Positions 1-5,083 of a stretch of DNA of 5,083 nucleotides are shown one piece after another. Source of the stretch: an uncultured Chlorobiales bacterium (GTDB lineage: Bacteria; Bacteroidota; Chlorobiia; Chlorobiales; Chlorobiaceae); the NCBI GenBank assembly GCA_903901395.1, contig CAIUQW010000421.1:1-5083 (forward strand), written 5' to 3'. A program made the translations under genes and the position numbers. Position 1 is the first letter of the stretch, and each line of letters opens with the position of its first letter. The notes under the pieces were generated by a model, which was given only the letters and a program-made list of their open reading frames with translations, searched no databases and was not told where the DNA came from.

Positions 1-828
1 AAACAGCACCGTGAGCATCAGAATCAGCAGCACAACACTCATCAACACAATCTCCAAAACATACTTCGACGGCTGGATCCAGATTTCGGTGAAAACATTC
101 CATCTGCCGAGGATTTCAACGAAGTTCCAGAAGATGAGCACCGTCGGAATCGCGTAGCGGATGGCGTAGGCCAGATTGCTGATTTTCAGGAGTTTGACGA
201 AGAGCAAAACCGACCACAGCAGTGAACCAAACGCGATGAAATAGGTTACGGGATGGCGGTCTCCGGCGAAGTGATCGTCGTAGGCGAACAGGAGCAAGAG
301 ATAAAAGCCCCACAAGAGCACGTTGAACTCCATGAAGGTGATCATGGCCACGTTTTTGGACGAGCGGGCCTGGCCGAGGCGAGAATCGAAGCGCAGCAGA
401 CGCTGGAACCACAGAAAAAACCGGCATCCCGAACGCACGCCAAAGAGATAGTAAAGCATGATGATCGCGAAAAAACTGACCGATGAGGGCATGAGCAGGT
501 ATTCCGCGCGGGTCACCACTACGCCGTTTGCCATTACGGGCGCGATGCCGAGGCGGCGGGCGTAGTACTCAAAGCCGATCTCGATCCACCCCGACCAGAC
601 GAAAAGCGCGCCGAACATGCCGAGCAGCGTGGCGATCAGCTCTTTCTTCGCGAAGAGTCCCGCGAGCAGCAACCCGCTACCGGCGATGCCGAGCAGCACT
701 CCGGCCAGGGCGACTTGCTCTCGGCCAAGCGCGGTTTGCAGCACGATGACGGCGGCATGACCGAGCGGCATCGTCAGTAAAACTATCGAAAACGCTGAAA
801 ATGCGATGAGGGGCTTGAAGCTTTTCAT
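1..828 (-). CDS. Multi-pass membrane protein of unknown function, 3' end outside window
   Basis: I do not recognise this family. From the ATG at 828 the frame stays open to the window edge, giving 276 residues with no stop. The sequence is very hydrophobic, with about eight likely membrane segments (roughly residues 7-29, 37-60, 63-84, 113-131, 162-183, 193-214, 222-240 and 255-276). Loops are short and often basic (for example RRLG at 91-94 and RLLRFDSRLGQARSSK at 143-158). Conserved-looking aromatic and acidic residues sit at W78, W81, E83, E87, Y88 and Y89, followed by MPSS at 113-116. It therefore acts in the inner membrane; no enzymatic or transport motif is visible. The start is the first ATG after an in-frame TGA, but no Shine-Dalgarno precedes it (the upstream bases are CCACCTTT). 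It lies 152 bases downstream of htpX, beyond a strong terminator, so it probably has its own promoter. The opposite-strand frames over this stretch are arginine-rich shadows. Confidence 0.8.
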   Translation of the reverse strand, partial: MKSFKPLIAFSAFSIVLLTMPLGHAAVIVLQTALGREQVALAGVLLGIAGSGLLLAGLFAKKELIATLLGMFGALFVWSGWIEIGFEYYARRLGIAPVMANGVVVTRAEYLLMPSSVSFFAIIMLYYLFGVRSGCRFFLWFQRLLRFDSRLGQARSSKNVAMITFMEFNVLLWGFYLLLLFAYDDHFAGDRHPVTYFIAFGSLLWSVLLFVKLLKISNLAYAIRYAIPTVLIFWNFVEILGRWNVFTEIWIQPSKYVLEIVLMSVVLLILMLTVLF

Positions 829-859
829 AAAGGTGGCGTTGAATCGAAAAATCAGAGAT

Positions 860-888
860 GATCAAAATAATCGCTGCGCAATCGAAGC
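860..888 (-). promoter_or_regulatory. Weak candidate promoter for the unknown membrane protein
   Basis: Read on the minus strand, TTGCGC is followed after 17 bases by TATTTT, in the 89-base gap between the htpX terminator and the ATG at 828. The boxes match the sigma-70 consensus at only 3 of 6 and 4 of 6 positions. The terminator upstream makes a promoter in this gap necessary, but these particular boxes are only a guess. Confidence 0.2.
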
Positions 889-917
889 GCAACTTCATCG
901 CAATCGCGCGTGGGCGC

Positions 918-950
918 AAAAAAAGGCGTCCCGAAATTTCGGAACGCCTT
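918..950 (-). terminator. Rho-independent terminator of htpX
   Basis: On the minus strand the sequence forms AAGGCGT-T-CCGAAA / TTTCGG-G-ACGCCTT, a near-perfect inverted repeat of 14 pairs including one U-G wobble. A run of seven T follows at 924-918. It begins about 30 bases after the htpX stop codon. The T-run is only on the minus-strand side, so it terminates htpX rather than anything reading rightwards, and it separates htpX from the membrane protein downstream. Confidence 0.88.
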
Positions 951-980
951 GAAAGGAACGATCATCGACGGCCAAGCGCT

Positions 981-1853
981 TCAGCGGGCGGCTTCGAGCG
1001 CAGCGATTCGCGATTCGAGCGGCGGATGGCTGCTGAAGAGCGCCATGATGCCACCGCCGGTAATGCCGCTGGCGGCCATCTGTTTCGGCAATTCACCTGC
1101 TTCAAGACTGCCGAGCGCCCGGAGCGCTTCGATCATCGGACGGCGGTCGCCCATCAGCGAAGCGGCTCCCGAGTCAGCGCGAAACTCTCGCTTGCGCGAA
1201 AAGAACATCACGATGATCGAAGCAAGAATGCCGAAAAGAATCTCGCAAACCACGCTGCCGATCATGTAGCCGATGCCGACCCCGCCCTCATCGTCGTCCC
1301 TGCGCAGAAAGCTGTCGATGGCGTAGCCGGCGACGCGGGAGAGGAAGATCACGAAGGTGTTGAGCACGCCTTGAATCAGGGTCAGCGTCACCATGTCGCC
1401 GTTCTGGATGTGAGCGACCTCGTGAGCGAGTACGGCCTCGACCTGCTGCTTGTTCATGCTTTGCAAAAGCCCGGTTGAAACCGCGACCAGCGAGTTCGAT
1501 TTGCTCGCGCCCGTGGCGAAAGCGTTCGGAGCGCCGCTGTAGACGGCCACCTCGGGCGTCGCCAGACCGGCTTTCGAGGAGAGCCGCTTCACCGTGTTGA
1601 CGAGCCACGCCTCGTCCTGATTGGCCGGTTGCGTGATGACCCGCGCGCCGGTGCTCCATTTGGCCATCGTTTTGGACATCAGCAGCGAGAAGAAGGAGCC
1701 GCCGAAGCCGATCAGTGCGGCGAACGCGAGCAGCATGCCCAGATTCAGCCCGTTGGCGGTCAGAAAGCGGTCGACGCCGAGCAGTCGGGCGCTGACCGAG
1801 AGCACCGCGATGACCGCAAAGTTGGTAATCAAAAACAGAATTATTCTTTTCAT
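981..1853 (-). CDS. htpX: HtpX, membrane-bound zinc metalloprotease (M48B)
   Basis: HtpX cleaves damaged or misfolded inner-membrane proteins at cytoplasmic loops, overlapping in role with FtsH. The 290-residue product matches the usual length (about 290). Two N-terminal membrane segments (about 4-24 and 37-58) are followed by the protease domain. The zinc-binding motif HEVAH is at 144-148 (H144 and H148 ligands, E145 catalytic), in the context [15 protein letters not shown]. The third ligand is E223 in [13 protein letters not shown]. Two further membrane segments lie near 160-180 and 195-217, between the two parts of the zinc site, and the family's C-terminal [14 protein letters not shown] is at 274-287. 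All catalytic residues are intact. The ATG at 1853 is backed by a perfect AGGAGG six bases upstream. It is transcribed alone: its terminator follows directly, and 329 bases separate it from the holin-like gene upstream. I see no CIRCE-type or other recognisable heat-shock operator ahead of it. Confidence 0.97.
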   Translation of the reverse strand: MKRIILFLITNFAVIAVLSVSARLLGVDRFLTANGLNLGMLLAFAALIGFGGSFFSLLMSKTMAKWSTGARVITQPANQDEAWLVNTVKRLSSKAGLATPEVAVYSGAPNAFATGASKSNSLVAVSTGLLQSMNKQQVEAVLAHEVAHIQNGDMVTLTLIQGVLNTFVIFLSRVAGYAIDSFLRRDDDEGGVGIGYMIGSVVCEILFGILASIIVMFFSRKREFRADSGAASLMGDRRPMIEALRALGSLEAGELPKQMAASGITGGGIMALFSSHPPLESRIAALEAAR

Positions 1854-1859
1854 CCGTAT

Positions 1860-1865
1860 CCTCCT
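1860..1865 (-). promoter_or_regulatory. Strong Shine-Dalgarno of htpX
   Basis: AGGAGG on the minus strand with a six-base spacer to the ATG at 1853. This is the strongest ribosome binding site in the window and fixes the htpX start. Confidence 0.9.
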
Positions 1866-2000
1866 GACAAAGTATCAGTTATGGTTTGTGTTAAATCGAT
1901 GTTCGATGGCCGACTCCCGCGACTGTCTCGCGAAACGCAAGATCGACTTCAGGGTTTGACGTTCAAAGCTCAATAGTCTTGCGCAATTAAAAATGACGCC

Positions 2001-2088
2001 GCGTTTCCTCAAGGCGGAGGTTTCTTGCATGTTGGGCATTTTCAGCTTCCCCAACGCCCAGCCTTTCATGAAAAGATCACCGCTGGCC
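2001..2088 (+). repeat. Imperfect direct repeat, copy 1 (decayed)
   Basis: This stretch aligns with 3616-3704 in the same orientation. The first 45 bases (2001-2045 against 3616-3660) align without gaps with 36 identities, beginning with the shared GCGTTTCCTCA. The next block (2046-2067) is more diverged and one base shorter. The final 21 bases, from the ATG at 2068, match 19 of 21 of the transporter's first seven codons. Weaker gapless similarity, about 60 percent by my count, continues to around 2120. Copies 1 and 2 lie about 1.6 kb apart and bracket the muramidase-holin pair. Confidence 0.85.
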
Positions 2089-2157
2089 GTCCAGTTCCAG
2101 ACAGCATCGCTCAATCAGATGGGCGGCCCCGTCGCTTTCCATAAAATTCAGCCGTAA
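2068..2157 (+). pseudogene. Truncated remnant of the transporter gene 5' end
   Basis: A 29-codon frame starts MKRSPLAVQFQT, parallel to the [12 protein letters not shown] that opens the intact transporter at 3684, and ends at a TAA at 2155-2157. The alignment keeps register, and in several places CTG (Leu) in the intact gene is CAG (Gln) here. The hydrophobic first membrane helix is thereby lost, so the peptide could not work as a transporter segment. Similarity fades after about codon 18-24. It most likely arose from a duplication of the transporter's 5' end and then decayed. It is equally possible that the duplicated unit is a dispersed repeat that happened to supply the transporter's start. 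Confidence 0.6.
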
Positions 2158-2208
2158 AAAAAACTCTCGCCAGCTTTTTCGCTCACTTTCTGGCCAGCAC
2201 CGTCAGCG
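2155..2208 (-). terminator. Candidate terminator of the muramidase-holin cassette
   Basis: After the holin-like stop codon (2183-2185) the minus strand has a short GCCAG / CTGGC stem with a loop of about 16 bases, which overlaps the end of the gene, and then GAGAG and a run of eight T (2163-2156). The stem is short and the loop large, so the T-run is the main evidence. The position is right for ending the two-gene transcript before htpX. Confidence 0.35.
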
Positions 2209-2686
2209 CTTTGTTCTTTTCCGTGCTTCCCGAGCTTGAGCCGAAATAGTAGGAAACCACCTGCGTCGCCACCGTCGTCAACGCTCCGAGAATATAAATG
2301 ACAATATCCTTCATGCCGGATCTGTTCGACATGATACCATTGCCATTACCCCCGGAAATGATAAACGCATACATAAGAAAAGTCAAAAGCAGAATGCCGA
2401 TCGAGAGAACCGCATGGATATTTTTTTCAAGCCATGTTGCGTCATCCGATTCCTGAATTTTCAGATGATGCTGCCGGGCATCGGCTCTGTCGGCCCGATC
2501 GATCTCTTCGGCCTTAGCGCCGACTCCCGCCATATCGAGATCATATTGCATCTGCGCCTTTGCCAGTTCGAACTGACGCTCTTGTTTCTCTTCCGTCGTA
2601 CCGGTGGAGACGCCGACGCTCTTGTCCACAGCCTCGACCAGCGAAGCTGAATTACCGTCTACCTGACTGGTGATGTAATTGGCCAT
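2183..2686 (-). CDS. Holin-like two-helix membrane protein of the lysis cassette
   Basis: The product has 167 residues. An N-terminal hydrophilic stretch (about 1-88), rich in Glu, Gln, Ala and Asp (TEEKQERQFELAKAQMQYDL at 31-50), is probably helical or coiled-coil. Two membrane segments follow at about 91-111 and 127-148, separated by a glycine-rich turn (SGGNGNG at 111-117). The end carries YYFGSSSGSTEKNKAL (146-161), closely resembling the C-terminal signature of phage and gene-transfer-agent holins of the GTA_holin_3TM type. A holin would form inner-membrane lesions or help export the muramidase. The gene starts three bases after the muramidase stop, and its Shine-Dalgarno lies within that gene's last codons, so the two are translationally coupled. 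The long soluble N-terminus is unusual for a classical small holin. A structural or anchoring role for this protein cannot be excluded. Confidence 0.75.
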   Translation of the reverse strand: MANYITSQVDGNSASLVEAVDKSVGVSTGTTEEKQERQFELAKAQMQYDLDMAGVGAKAEEIDRADRADARQHHLKIQESDDATWLEKNIHAVLSIGILLLTFLMYAFIISGGNGNGIMSNRSGMKDIVIYILGALTTVATQVVSYYFGSSSGSTEKNKALTVLARK

Positions 2687-2689
2687 GAT

Positions 2690-3223
2690 TCACACTCCTT
2701 CGAGAGTTCGTTTTACCCAACCATAGAAAAATTTTTTGCTCTGCTGATTTTTTTCACAGATCGCGACATACCGGGCAATCTTGTTCAGGGCAAAGAGCGA
2801 CAGAAAAGCTTTCGGCTCATCCGCATTGATTTTCTGAAGCGTCTCCGTGCCGATAACGCCGTCTGCGTTGACGCCGACAGTCATCTGCGCGAGCTTGGAG
2901 CTGGTGACCACGCCCGCGTTGACCGCAAAATCGAAAACCGACTCGGCGACATCCTGATTGACAATGTCATCGCCCCGCACCTTGTCCCAGAAATTGATCT
3001 CGTAAAAATTCTTCACGCGAACCTGCAAATCGGCGTTGTTATCGAGGTTGCGCGGAAAATCCTTCTGCTTTTTCATGGTATCGACAAAGACCCAGCCGTC
3101 CCACTTCGAATTCATCTTGCGGGCAATCCCCTTGTAGGTTTCACCACCCGGATCCTGCGGATCATTGACGTATCCACCTTCAGCCTTCATGGTCTGAATG
3201 AAAGCTGCTGAAAAATCTGCCAT
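2690..3223 (-). CDS. GH108 N-acetylmuramidase (phage-type endolysin / TtsA-like)
   Basis: The enzyme hydrolyses the beta-1,4 bond between N-acetylmuramic acid and N-acetylglucosamine in peptidoglycan. The 177-residue length is typical of the family. The N-terminal glycoside hydrolase 108 domain (about 5-90) carries EGGYVNDPQDPGGETYKGI at 15-33, with E15 the expected catalytic acid, and FYEINFWDKV at 73-82. The C-terminal part (about 92-175) fits the associated peptidoglycan-binding domain: SVFDFAVNAG (95-104), GVNADGVIGTETL (117-129) and FFYGWVKR (165-172). No signal peptide is present, so access to the wall would depend on the holin-like protein encoded next. The ATG at 3223 has AGGGAG six bases upstream. 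The gene is visibly richer in A/T runs and AAA/AAT codons than htpX or the transporter, consistent with a phage origin. Members of this family have been annotated as 'secretion activator protein', and TtsA of Salmonella Typhi is one used for toxin release. Confidence 0.92.
   Translation of the reverse strand: MADFSAAFIQTMKAEGGYVNDPQDPGGETYKGIARKMNSKWDGWVFVDTMKKQKDFPRNLDNNADLQVRVKNFYEINFWDKVRGDDIVNQDVAESVFDFAVNAGVVTSSKLAQMTVGVNADGVIGTETLQKINADEPKAFLSLFALNKIARYVAICEKNQQSKKFFYGWVKRTLEGV
2695..2700 (-). promoter_or_regulatory. Shine-Dalgarno of the holin-like gene inside the muramidase end
   Basis: AAGGAG on the minus strand with an eight-base spacer to the ATG at 2686. It overlaps the last Glu-Gly codons of the muramidase, whose TGA is at 2692-2690. 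This arrangement points to coupled translation of the pair and supports the chosen holin start. Confidence 0.8.
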
Positions 3224-3229
3224 ATTTTA

Positions 3230-3235
3230 CTCCCT
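3230..3235 (-). promoter_or_regulatory. Shine-Dalgarno of the muramidase gene
   Basis: AGGGAG on the minus strand, six bases before the ATG at 3223. It fixes the start at the residues MADFSAAF, which is where GH108 proteins normally begin. Confidence 0.8.
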
Positions 3236-3261
3236 GATGGATTGTTGAGCTATTCGATATT

Positions 3262-3363
3262 ATGCGCCAGCGCGACGCTGCGCCGGATAAAACCGGAACT
3301 ACGCCGCAGCCAAGCCTTCAGCCAGAGGGGCAAGTGAAGGAAAATCCTGAAATACGGCAATAG
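3262..3363 (+). CDS. Possible 33-residue hydrophilic peptide
   Basis: An ATG at 3262 opens a 33-codon frame ending at TAG 3361-3363. The peptide is polar and rich in Pro, Gln, Glu and Arg (MRQRDAAPDKTGTTPQPSLQ, then PEGQVKENPEIRQ), a composition more like a real disordered tail than a random shadow. The frame is open back to a TGA at 3234-3236. There is no good Shine-Dalgarno, only GTTGAG far upstream. It may be the tail of a gene lost when the lysis cassette arrived, or chance. Confidence 0.2.
   Translation: MRQRDAAPDKTGTTPQPSLQPEGQVKENPEIRQ
3264..3283. other. GC-rich hairpin in the muramidase leader
   Basis: GCGC-C-AGCG / CGCT-GCGC with a CGA loop and a one-base bulge. It lies 41 bases upstream of the muramidase ATG and would be in its 5' untranslated region if the promoter at 3532-3560 is used. 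No T-run follows on either strand, so it is not an intrinsic terminator. It could affect translation or mRNA stability. Confidence 0.35.
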
Positions 3364-3531
3364 AAGATTACGTAGAGCACGGAAGTGAAAACACTGATCT
3401 GTACAAACGAGGAAAAAAAATTCTGCATGGTCATCATGTTTCGATAAGCTGAAGTTGCCTGAACACGAATCGCCTGAATCAAACCTGAAGCGCTCGACCT
3501 CAGCCTTAGCACTCACAGGTTACGCTACTTT

Positions 3532-3560
3532 AATATACTCAATAATCCACGCATCCACAA
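3532..3560 (-). promoter_or_regulatory. Candidate promoter for the muramidase-holin operon
   Basis: Read on the minus strand, TTGTGG (3560-3555) and TATATT (3537-3532) are separated by 17 bases. The -10 box matches the sigma-70 consensus at 5 of 6 positions and the -35 at 3 of 6. The first gene downstream is the muramidase at 3223, which would leave an untranslated leader of about 300 bases containing the hairpin at 3264-3283. The prediction is by eye only. Confidence 0.35.
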
Positions 3561-3615
3561 TGCAGATCGAACTGACAGGCATCGAAATGAGGGTTTCCTG
3601 ATATTCATTCATGGC

Positions 3616-3704
3616 GCGTTTCCTCATGGCGGGCGATTTTTGTATTTTGAGCACTTTCAGCTTCACCTAACGGCTTGCCCTTCATGAAGAAATCACCGCT
3701 GGCC
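3616..3704 (+). repeat. Imperfect direct repeat, copy 2 (transporter leader and first codons)
   Basis: This is the counterpart of 2001-2088, in direct orientation. It covers 68 bases ahead of the transporter ATG and its first seven codons. Copy 2 is attached to the intact gene and is therefore likely the original, or the regenerated, version. A TATTTT box (3642-3647) inside it could serve the transporter, but it is not kept in copy 1 and I see no good -35 partner. Confidence 0.85.
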
Positions 3705-4937
3705 ATTCTGTTTCTGACAGTCCTGCTCGACCTGATCGGCTTCGGCATCGTGCTGCCCCTCTTGCCGACCTACGCCAAGCTGCTCGGCGCGTCGCCATTT
3801 ATGATCGGCCTCATCGCGGCGATCTACTCGTCGATGCAGTTCATCTTTTCGCCGATCTGGGGCAAGCTGAGCGACAAGGTCGGACGCCGCCCGGTGATGC
3901 TGTCGAGTATCTTCATCGCGGCTGGTTCGTACGTATTTTTCTCGCGGGCGACCACCATTCCGCTGCTGATTCTTGCCCGATCGCTCTCGGGCATCGGCTC
4001 GGCGAACATCGCGGCGGCGCAGGCAGCCATCACCGACGTGACCGACTCGAAGAGCCGCTCCGGCGCGATGGCGATGCTCGGCGCGGCGTTCGGCATCGGC
4101 TTCATCATCGGCCCGCTGATCGGCGGCGTACTGATGACCAACTTCGGCATTTCGATGGTCGGCCTCTTCGCGGCGGGCCTCAATTCCATCAACTTCCTGC
4201 TCGCGCTCTTCATGCTCGGCGAAACCAACGAACATGCGGAAGGTGTCGCCTCGCTTTTCAGGAAGCACCCGGAATCGGCTCATAATACCTCATCCAGCTC
4301 AAGCAAACTCAGCGCTTACGTTGACAAGATTCGCGAAGTGTTCAGCGATCCGCCGATCGCGCTGCTGATGATCATCAACCTTATCTATACGCTGGCCATC
4401 GTGAACATGCAGGTCTCGGCCATTCTTCTCTGGGGCGACATCTATCACGCGACCGAGCAGCAGGTGGGTTATCTTTTCGCTTACGTGGGCTTCATCACGG
4501 TGATCGTTCAGGGGATAATGCTGCCGAAAATGTCCAAGAAATTCGGAGAGCACAAGCTGATGGTGGTCGGCCATCTCGCCTCCTTCGTCGGCGTATTTTT
4601 CGTACCATTCGTGCCGGTGGACTCGCTCTTCACGGTCGGCCTCGGCATTCTGCTCTTCTTCGCCATCGGCACGAGCCTGGTGCATCCGCTCAACATTTCG
4701 ATGATCTCGCTCTACAGTTACAAGCACAAACAGGGGCAGATCATGGGATTCGCGCAGGCGGTCAACGCGCTGGCCCGCATCCTCGGCCCCTTCAGCGGCA
4801 GCATTCTGTACGGCATCAACCATAGCTACCCGTATTACATGGCCGGAGCGCTGACCGTGGTCGGCACGATCATCTCGATGGCGCTGTTCAAGTACGAGAT
4901 TGAGGCGTTCGAGCCGTCGCCGGAAACTGCTGAATAA
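3684..4937 (+). CDS. Major facilitator superfamily transporter, TetA-like (DHA1 family)
   Basis: This is a probable proton-coupled exporter of drugs or other small organic molecules in the inner membrane. From the ATG at 3684 it has 417 residues and a 12-helix MFS layout in two halves joined by a hydrophilic loop (about 181-222, with a serine run at 203-207). Family motifs are present: [17 protein letters not shown] in helix 1 (15-31), motif [12 protein letters not shown] between helices 2 and 3 (60-70), a conserved arginine in [10 protein letters not shown] (98-107), and antiporter motif C around [10 protein letters not shown] (139-148). The second half carries a reduced motif-A relative at [11 protein letters not shown] (281-291). 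A TTG nine bases upstream could extend it by three residues, but the ATG fits the family better. Neither start has a Shine-Dalgarno. The substrate cannot be told from sequence; tetracycline resistance should not be assumed. It probably shares a transcript with the oxidoreductase that follows. Confidence 0.92.
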   Translation: MKKSPLAILFLTVLLDLIGFGIVLPLLPTYAKLLGASPFMIGLIAAIYSSMQFIFSPIWGKLSDKVGRRPVMLSSIFIAAGSYVFFSRATTIPLLILARSLSGIGSANIAAAQAAITDVTDSKSRSGAMAMLGAAFGIGFIIGPLIGGVLMTNFGISMVGLFAAGLNSINFLLALFMLGETNEHAEGVASLFRKHPESAHNTSSSSSKLSAYVDKIREVFSDPPIALLMIINLIYTLAIVNMQVSAILLWGDIYHATEQQVGYLFAYVGFITVIVQGIMLPKMSKKFGEHKLMVVGHLASFVGVFFVPFVPVDSLFTVGLGILLFFAIGTSLVHPLNISMISLYSYKHKQGQIMGFAQAVNALARILGPFSGSILYGINHSYPYYMAGALTVVGTIISMALFKYEIEAFEPSPETAE

Positions 4938-4952
4938 ACTGCCTGAATCGAA

Positions 4953-4958
4953 AAGGAG
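4953..4958 (+). promoter_or_regulatory. Shine-Dalgarno of the oxidoreductase gene
   Basis: AAGGAG with a six-base spacer to the ATG at 4965, within the 27-base gap after the transporter stop codon. It supports the start and co-transcription with the transporter. Confidence 0.85.
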
Positions 4959-4964
4959 AATCTC

Positions 4965-5083
4965 ATGCGCATTGGCGTTGCTGGCGTCGGCAAGCTCGGC
5001 GAATTTCATACGAACCTGTTGAAGCAGATCGCCGGTGAAAGCCCGGATGTGGAGTTTGCGGGCGTGTTCGACCTGAACCCGGA
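4965..5083 (+). CDS. Gfo/Idh/MocA-family NAD(P)-dependent oxidoreductase, N-terminus only
   Basis: Only 39 complete codons are in the window. They begin MRIGVAGVGKLGEFHTNLLK and continue to AGVFDLNP. This is a Rossmann beta-alpha-beta start: the dinucleotide-binding glycine motif is GVAGVGKLG (residues 4-12), followed by a helix and then a second strand ending in an acidic residue (VFDLNP), the usual contact to the adenosine ribose. The GxGxxG...H pattern and the FDLNP end fit the Gfo/Idh/MocA group of sugar and related oxidoreductases. The substrate cannot be judged from this fragment. It lies 27 bases after the transporter, on the same strand, with a good Shine-Dalgarno and no terminator between them, so it is probably the second gene of a transporter-oxidoreductase operon. 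Confidence 0.8.
   Translation, partial: MRIGVAGVGKLGEFHTNLLKQIAGESPDVEFAGVFDLNP

Larger units (their letters stand above)
1866..2182. other. Intergenic region between htpX and the lysis cassette
   Basis: No intact gene is visible. The left part (1866-2000) must hold the htpX promoter, but I find no convincing -35/-10 pair. It includes an 8-base palindrome TTGCGCAA at 1979-1986. The right part (2001 to about 2120) is the degraded copy of the transporter leader and 5' end, described separately. The far right holds a run of eight A at 2156-2163 that may belong to a terminator of the lysis cassette. A 79-codon minus-strand frame (1875-2114) crosses the repeat and is not supported as a gene. Confidence 0.6.
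3224..3683. other. Divergent intergenic region between muramidase and transporter
   Basis: This gap holds no confident gene. It contains a GC-rich hairpin near 3264-3283, a possible 33-codon plus-strand frame (3262-3363), a candidate minus-strand promoter (3532-3560), and on its right side the transporter leader that forms copy 2 of the direct repeat. Minus-strand frames of 88 and 64 codons at 3250-3516 have no Shine-Dalgarno and no recognisable motif, and I leave them out. The A/T-rich stretch 3410-3420 (AAAAAAAA) is not preceded by a stem and does not look like a terminator. Confidence 0.6.

Noticed and set aside
858..1478. Long plus-strand open frame of 206 codons opposite htpX
   Set aside because: It is antisense to the intact HtpX coding sequence with all its catalytic motifs; the His/Arg/Ala-rich translation is a typical shadow of a GC-rich gene.
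1866..2000. Possible heat-shock operator or sigma-32-type promoter ahead of htpX
   Set aside because: No CIRCE inverted repeat or convincing heat-shock -35/-10 boxes were found by eye; only a short TTGCGCAA palindrome is present.
1875..2114. 79-codon minus-strand frame running through repeat copy 1
   Set aside because: It is antisense to the transporter remnant. The frame is not kept in copy 2, where the one-base length difference shifts it to a different reading. No Shine-Dalgarno or known motif is present.
3250..3516. 88-codon minus-strand frame with a GTG start just upstream of the muramidase
   Set aside because: There is no ribosome binding site and no recognisable domain, and the Phe/Leu/Arg-rich composition looks like chance. 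A small unknown gene cannot be fully excluded.
2126..3615. Insertion sequence or integrase-bearing element between the direct repeats
   Set aside because: No transposase, recombinase or terminal inverted repeats are visible. Only the muramidase and holin-like genes lie between the repeats, so I call it a bracketed cassette and not an identified mobile element.
4299..5009. 236-codon minus-strand frame opposite the transporter and oxidoreductase
   Set aside because: It overlaps two convincing plus-strand genes, and its His/Asp/Arg/Glu-rich translation is the expected antisense of a membrane protein.

Overview
The window reads as a bacterial chromosome segment with moderately high GC in most genes and A/T-richer stretches in the middle. 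The HtpX-type protease, the mixture of strong and absent Shine-Dalgarno sites, and the look of the proteins suggest a green sulfur bacterium (Chlorobiaceae, Chlorobaculum-like). That placement is an inference from memory of protein style, not a database match.

Layout. On the minus strand from 3223 down to 1 lie four genes in transcription order: a GH108 muramidase (3223-2690), a holin-like two-helix membrane protein (2686-2183), the membrane zinc protease HtpX (1853-981), and an unrecognised multi-pass membrane protein (828 to beyond base 1). A clear intrinsic terminator (918-950) closes htpX. On the plus strand are a TetA-like major facilitator transporter (3684-4937) and, 27 bases later, the start of a Gfo/Idh/MocA-type NAD(P)-dependent oxidoreductase (4965 to beyond 5083).

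The muramidase and holin are a compact two-gene phage-type lysis cassette. They are separated by three bases between stop and start, and the second gene's Shine-Dalgarno lies in the last codons of the first. No phage structural gene, integrase or transposase is visible. The cassette is bracketed by an imperfect direct repeat: about 88 bases at 2001-2088 match 3616-3704. The second copy is the leader plus the first codons of the transporter gene, and weaker similarity runs further into the transporter coding sequence. The first copy is thus a decayed duplicate of the transporter's 5' end. The simplest reading is that the lysis cassette entered the chromosome just upstream of the transporter and left a damaged copy of the gene's 5' end at the far side, or that a duplication accompanied its arrival.

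Functional links. Muramidase plus holin could lyse cells or, if kept by the host, release proteins without lysis, as proposed for GH108 muramidases of the TtsA type. HtpX and the flanking membrane protein look like unrelated host genes. The transporter and the oxidoreductase probably share a transcript. The two gaps over 300 bases (1854-2182 and 3224-3683) hold the repeat copies, a candidate promoter, a small hairpin and possible short reading frames.
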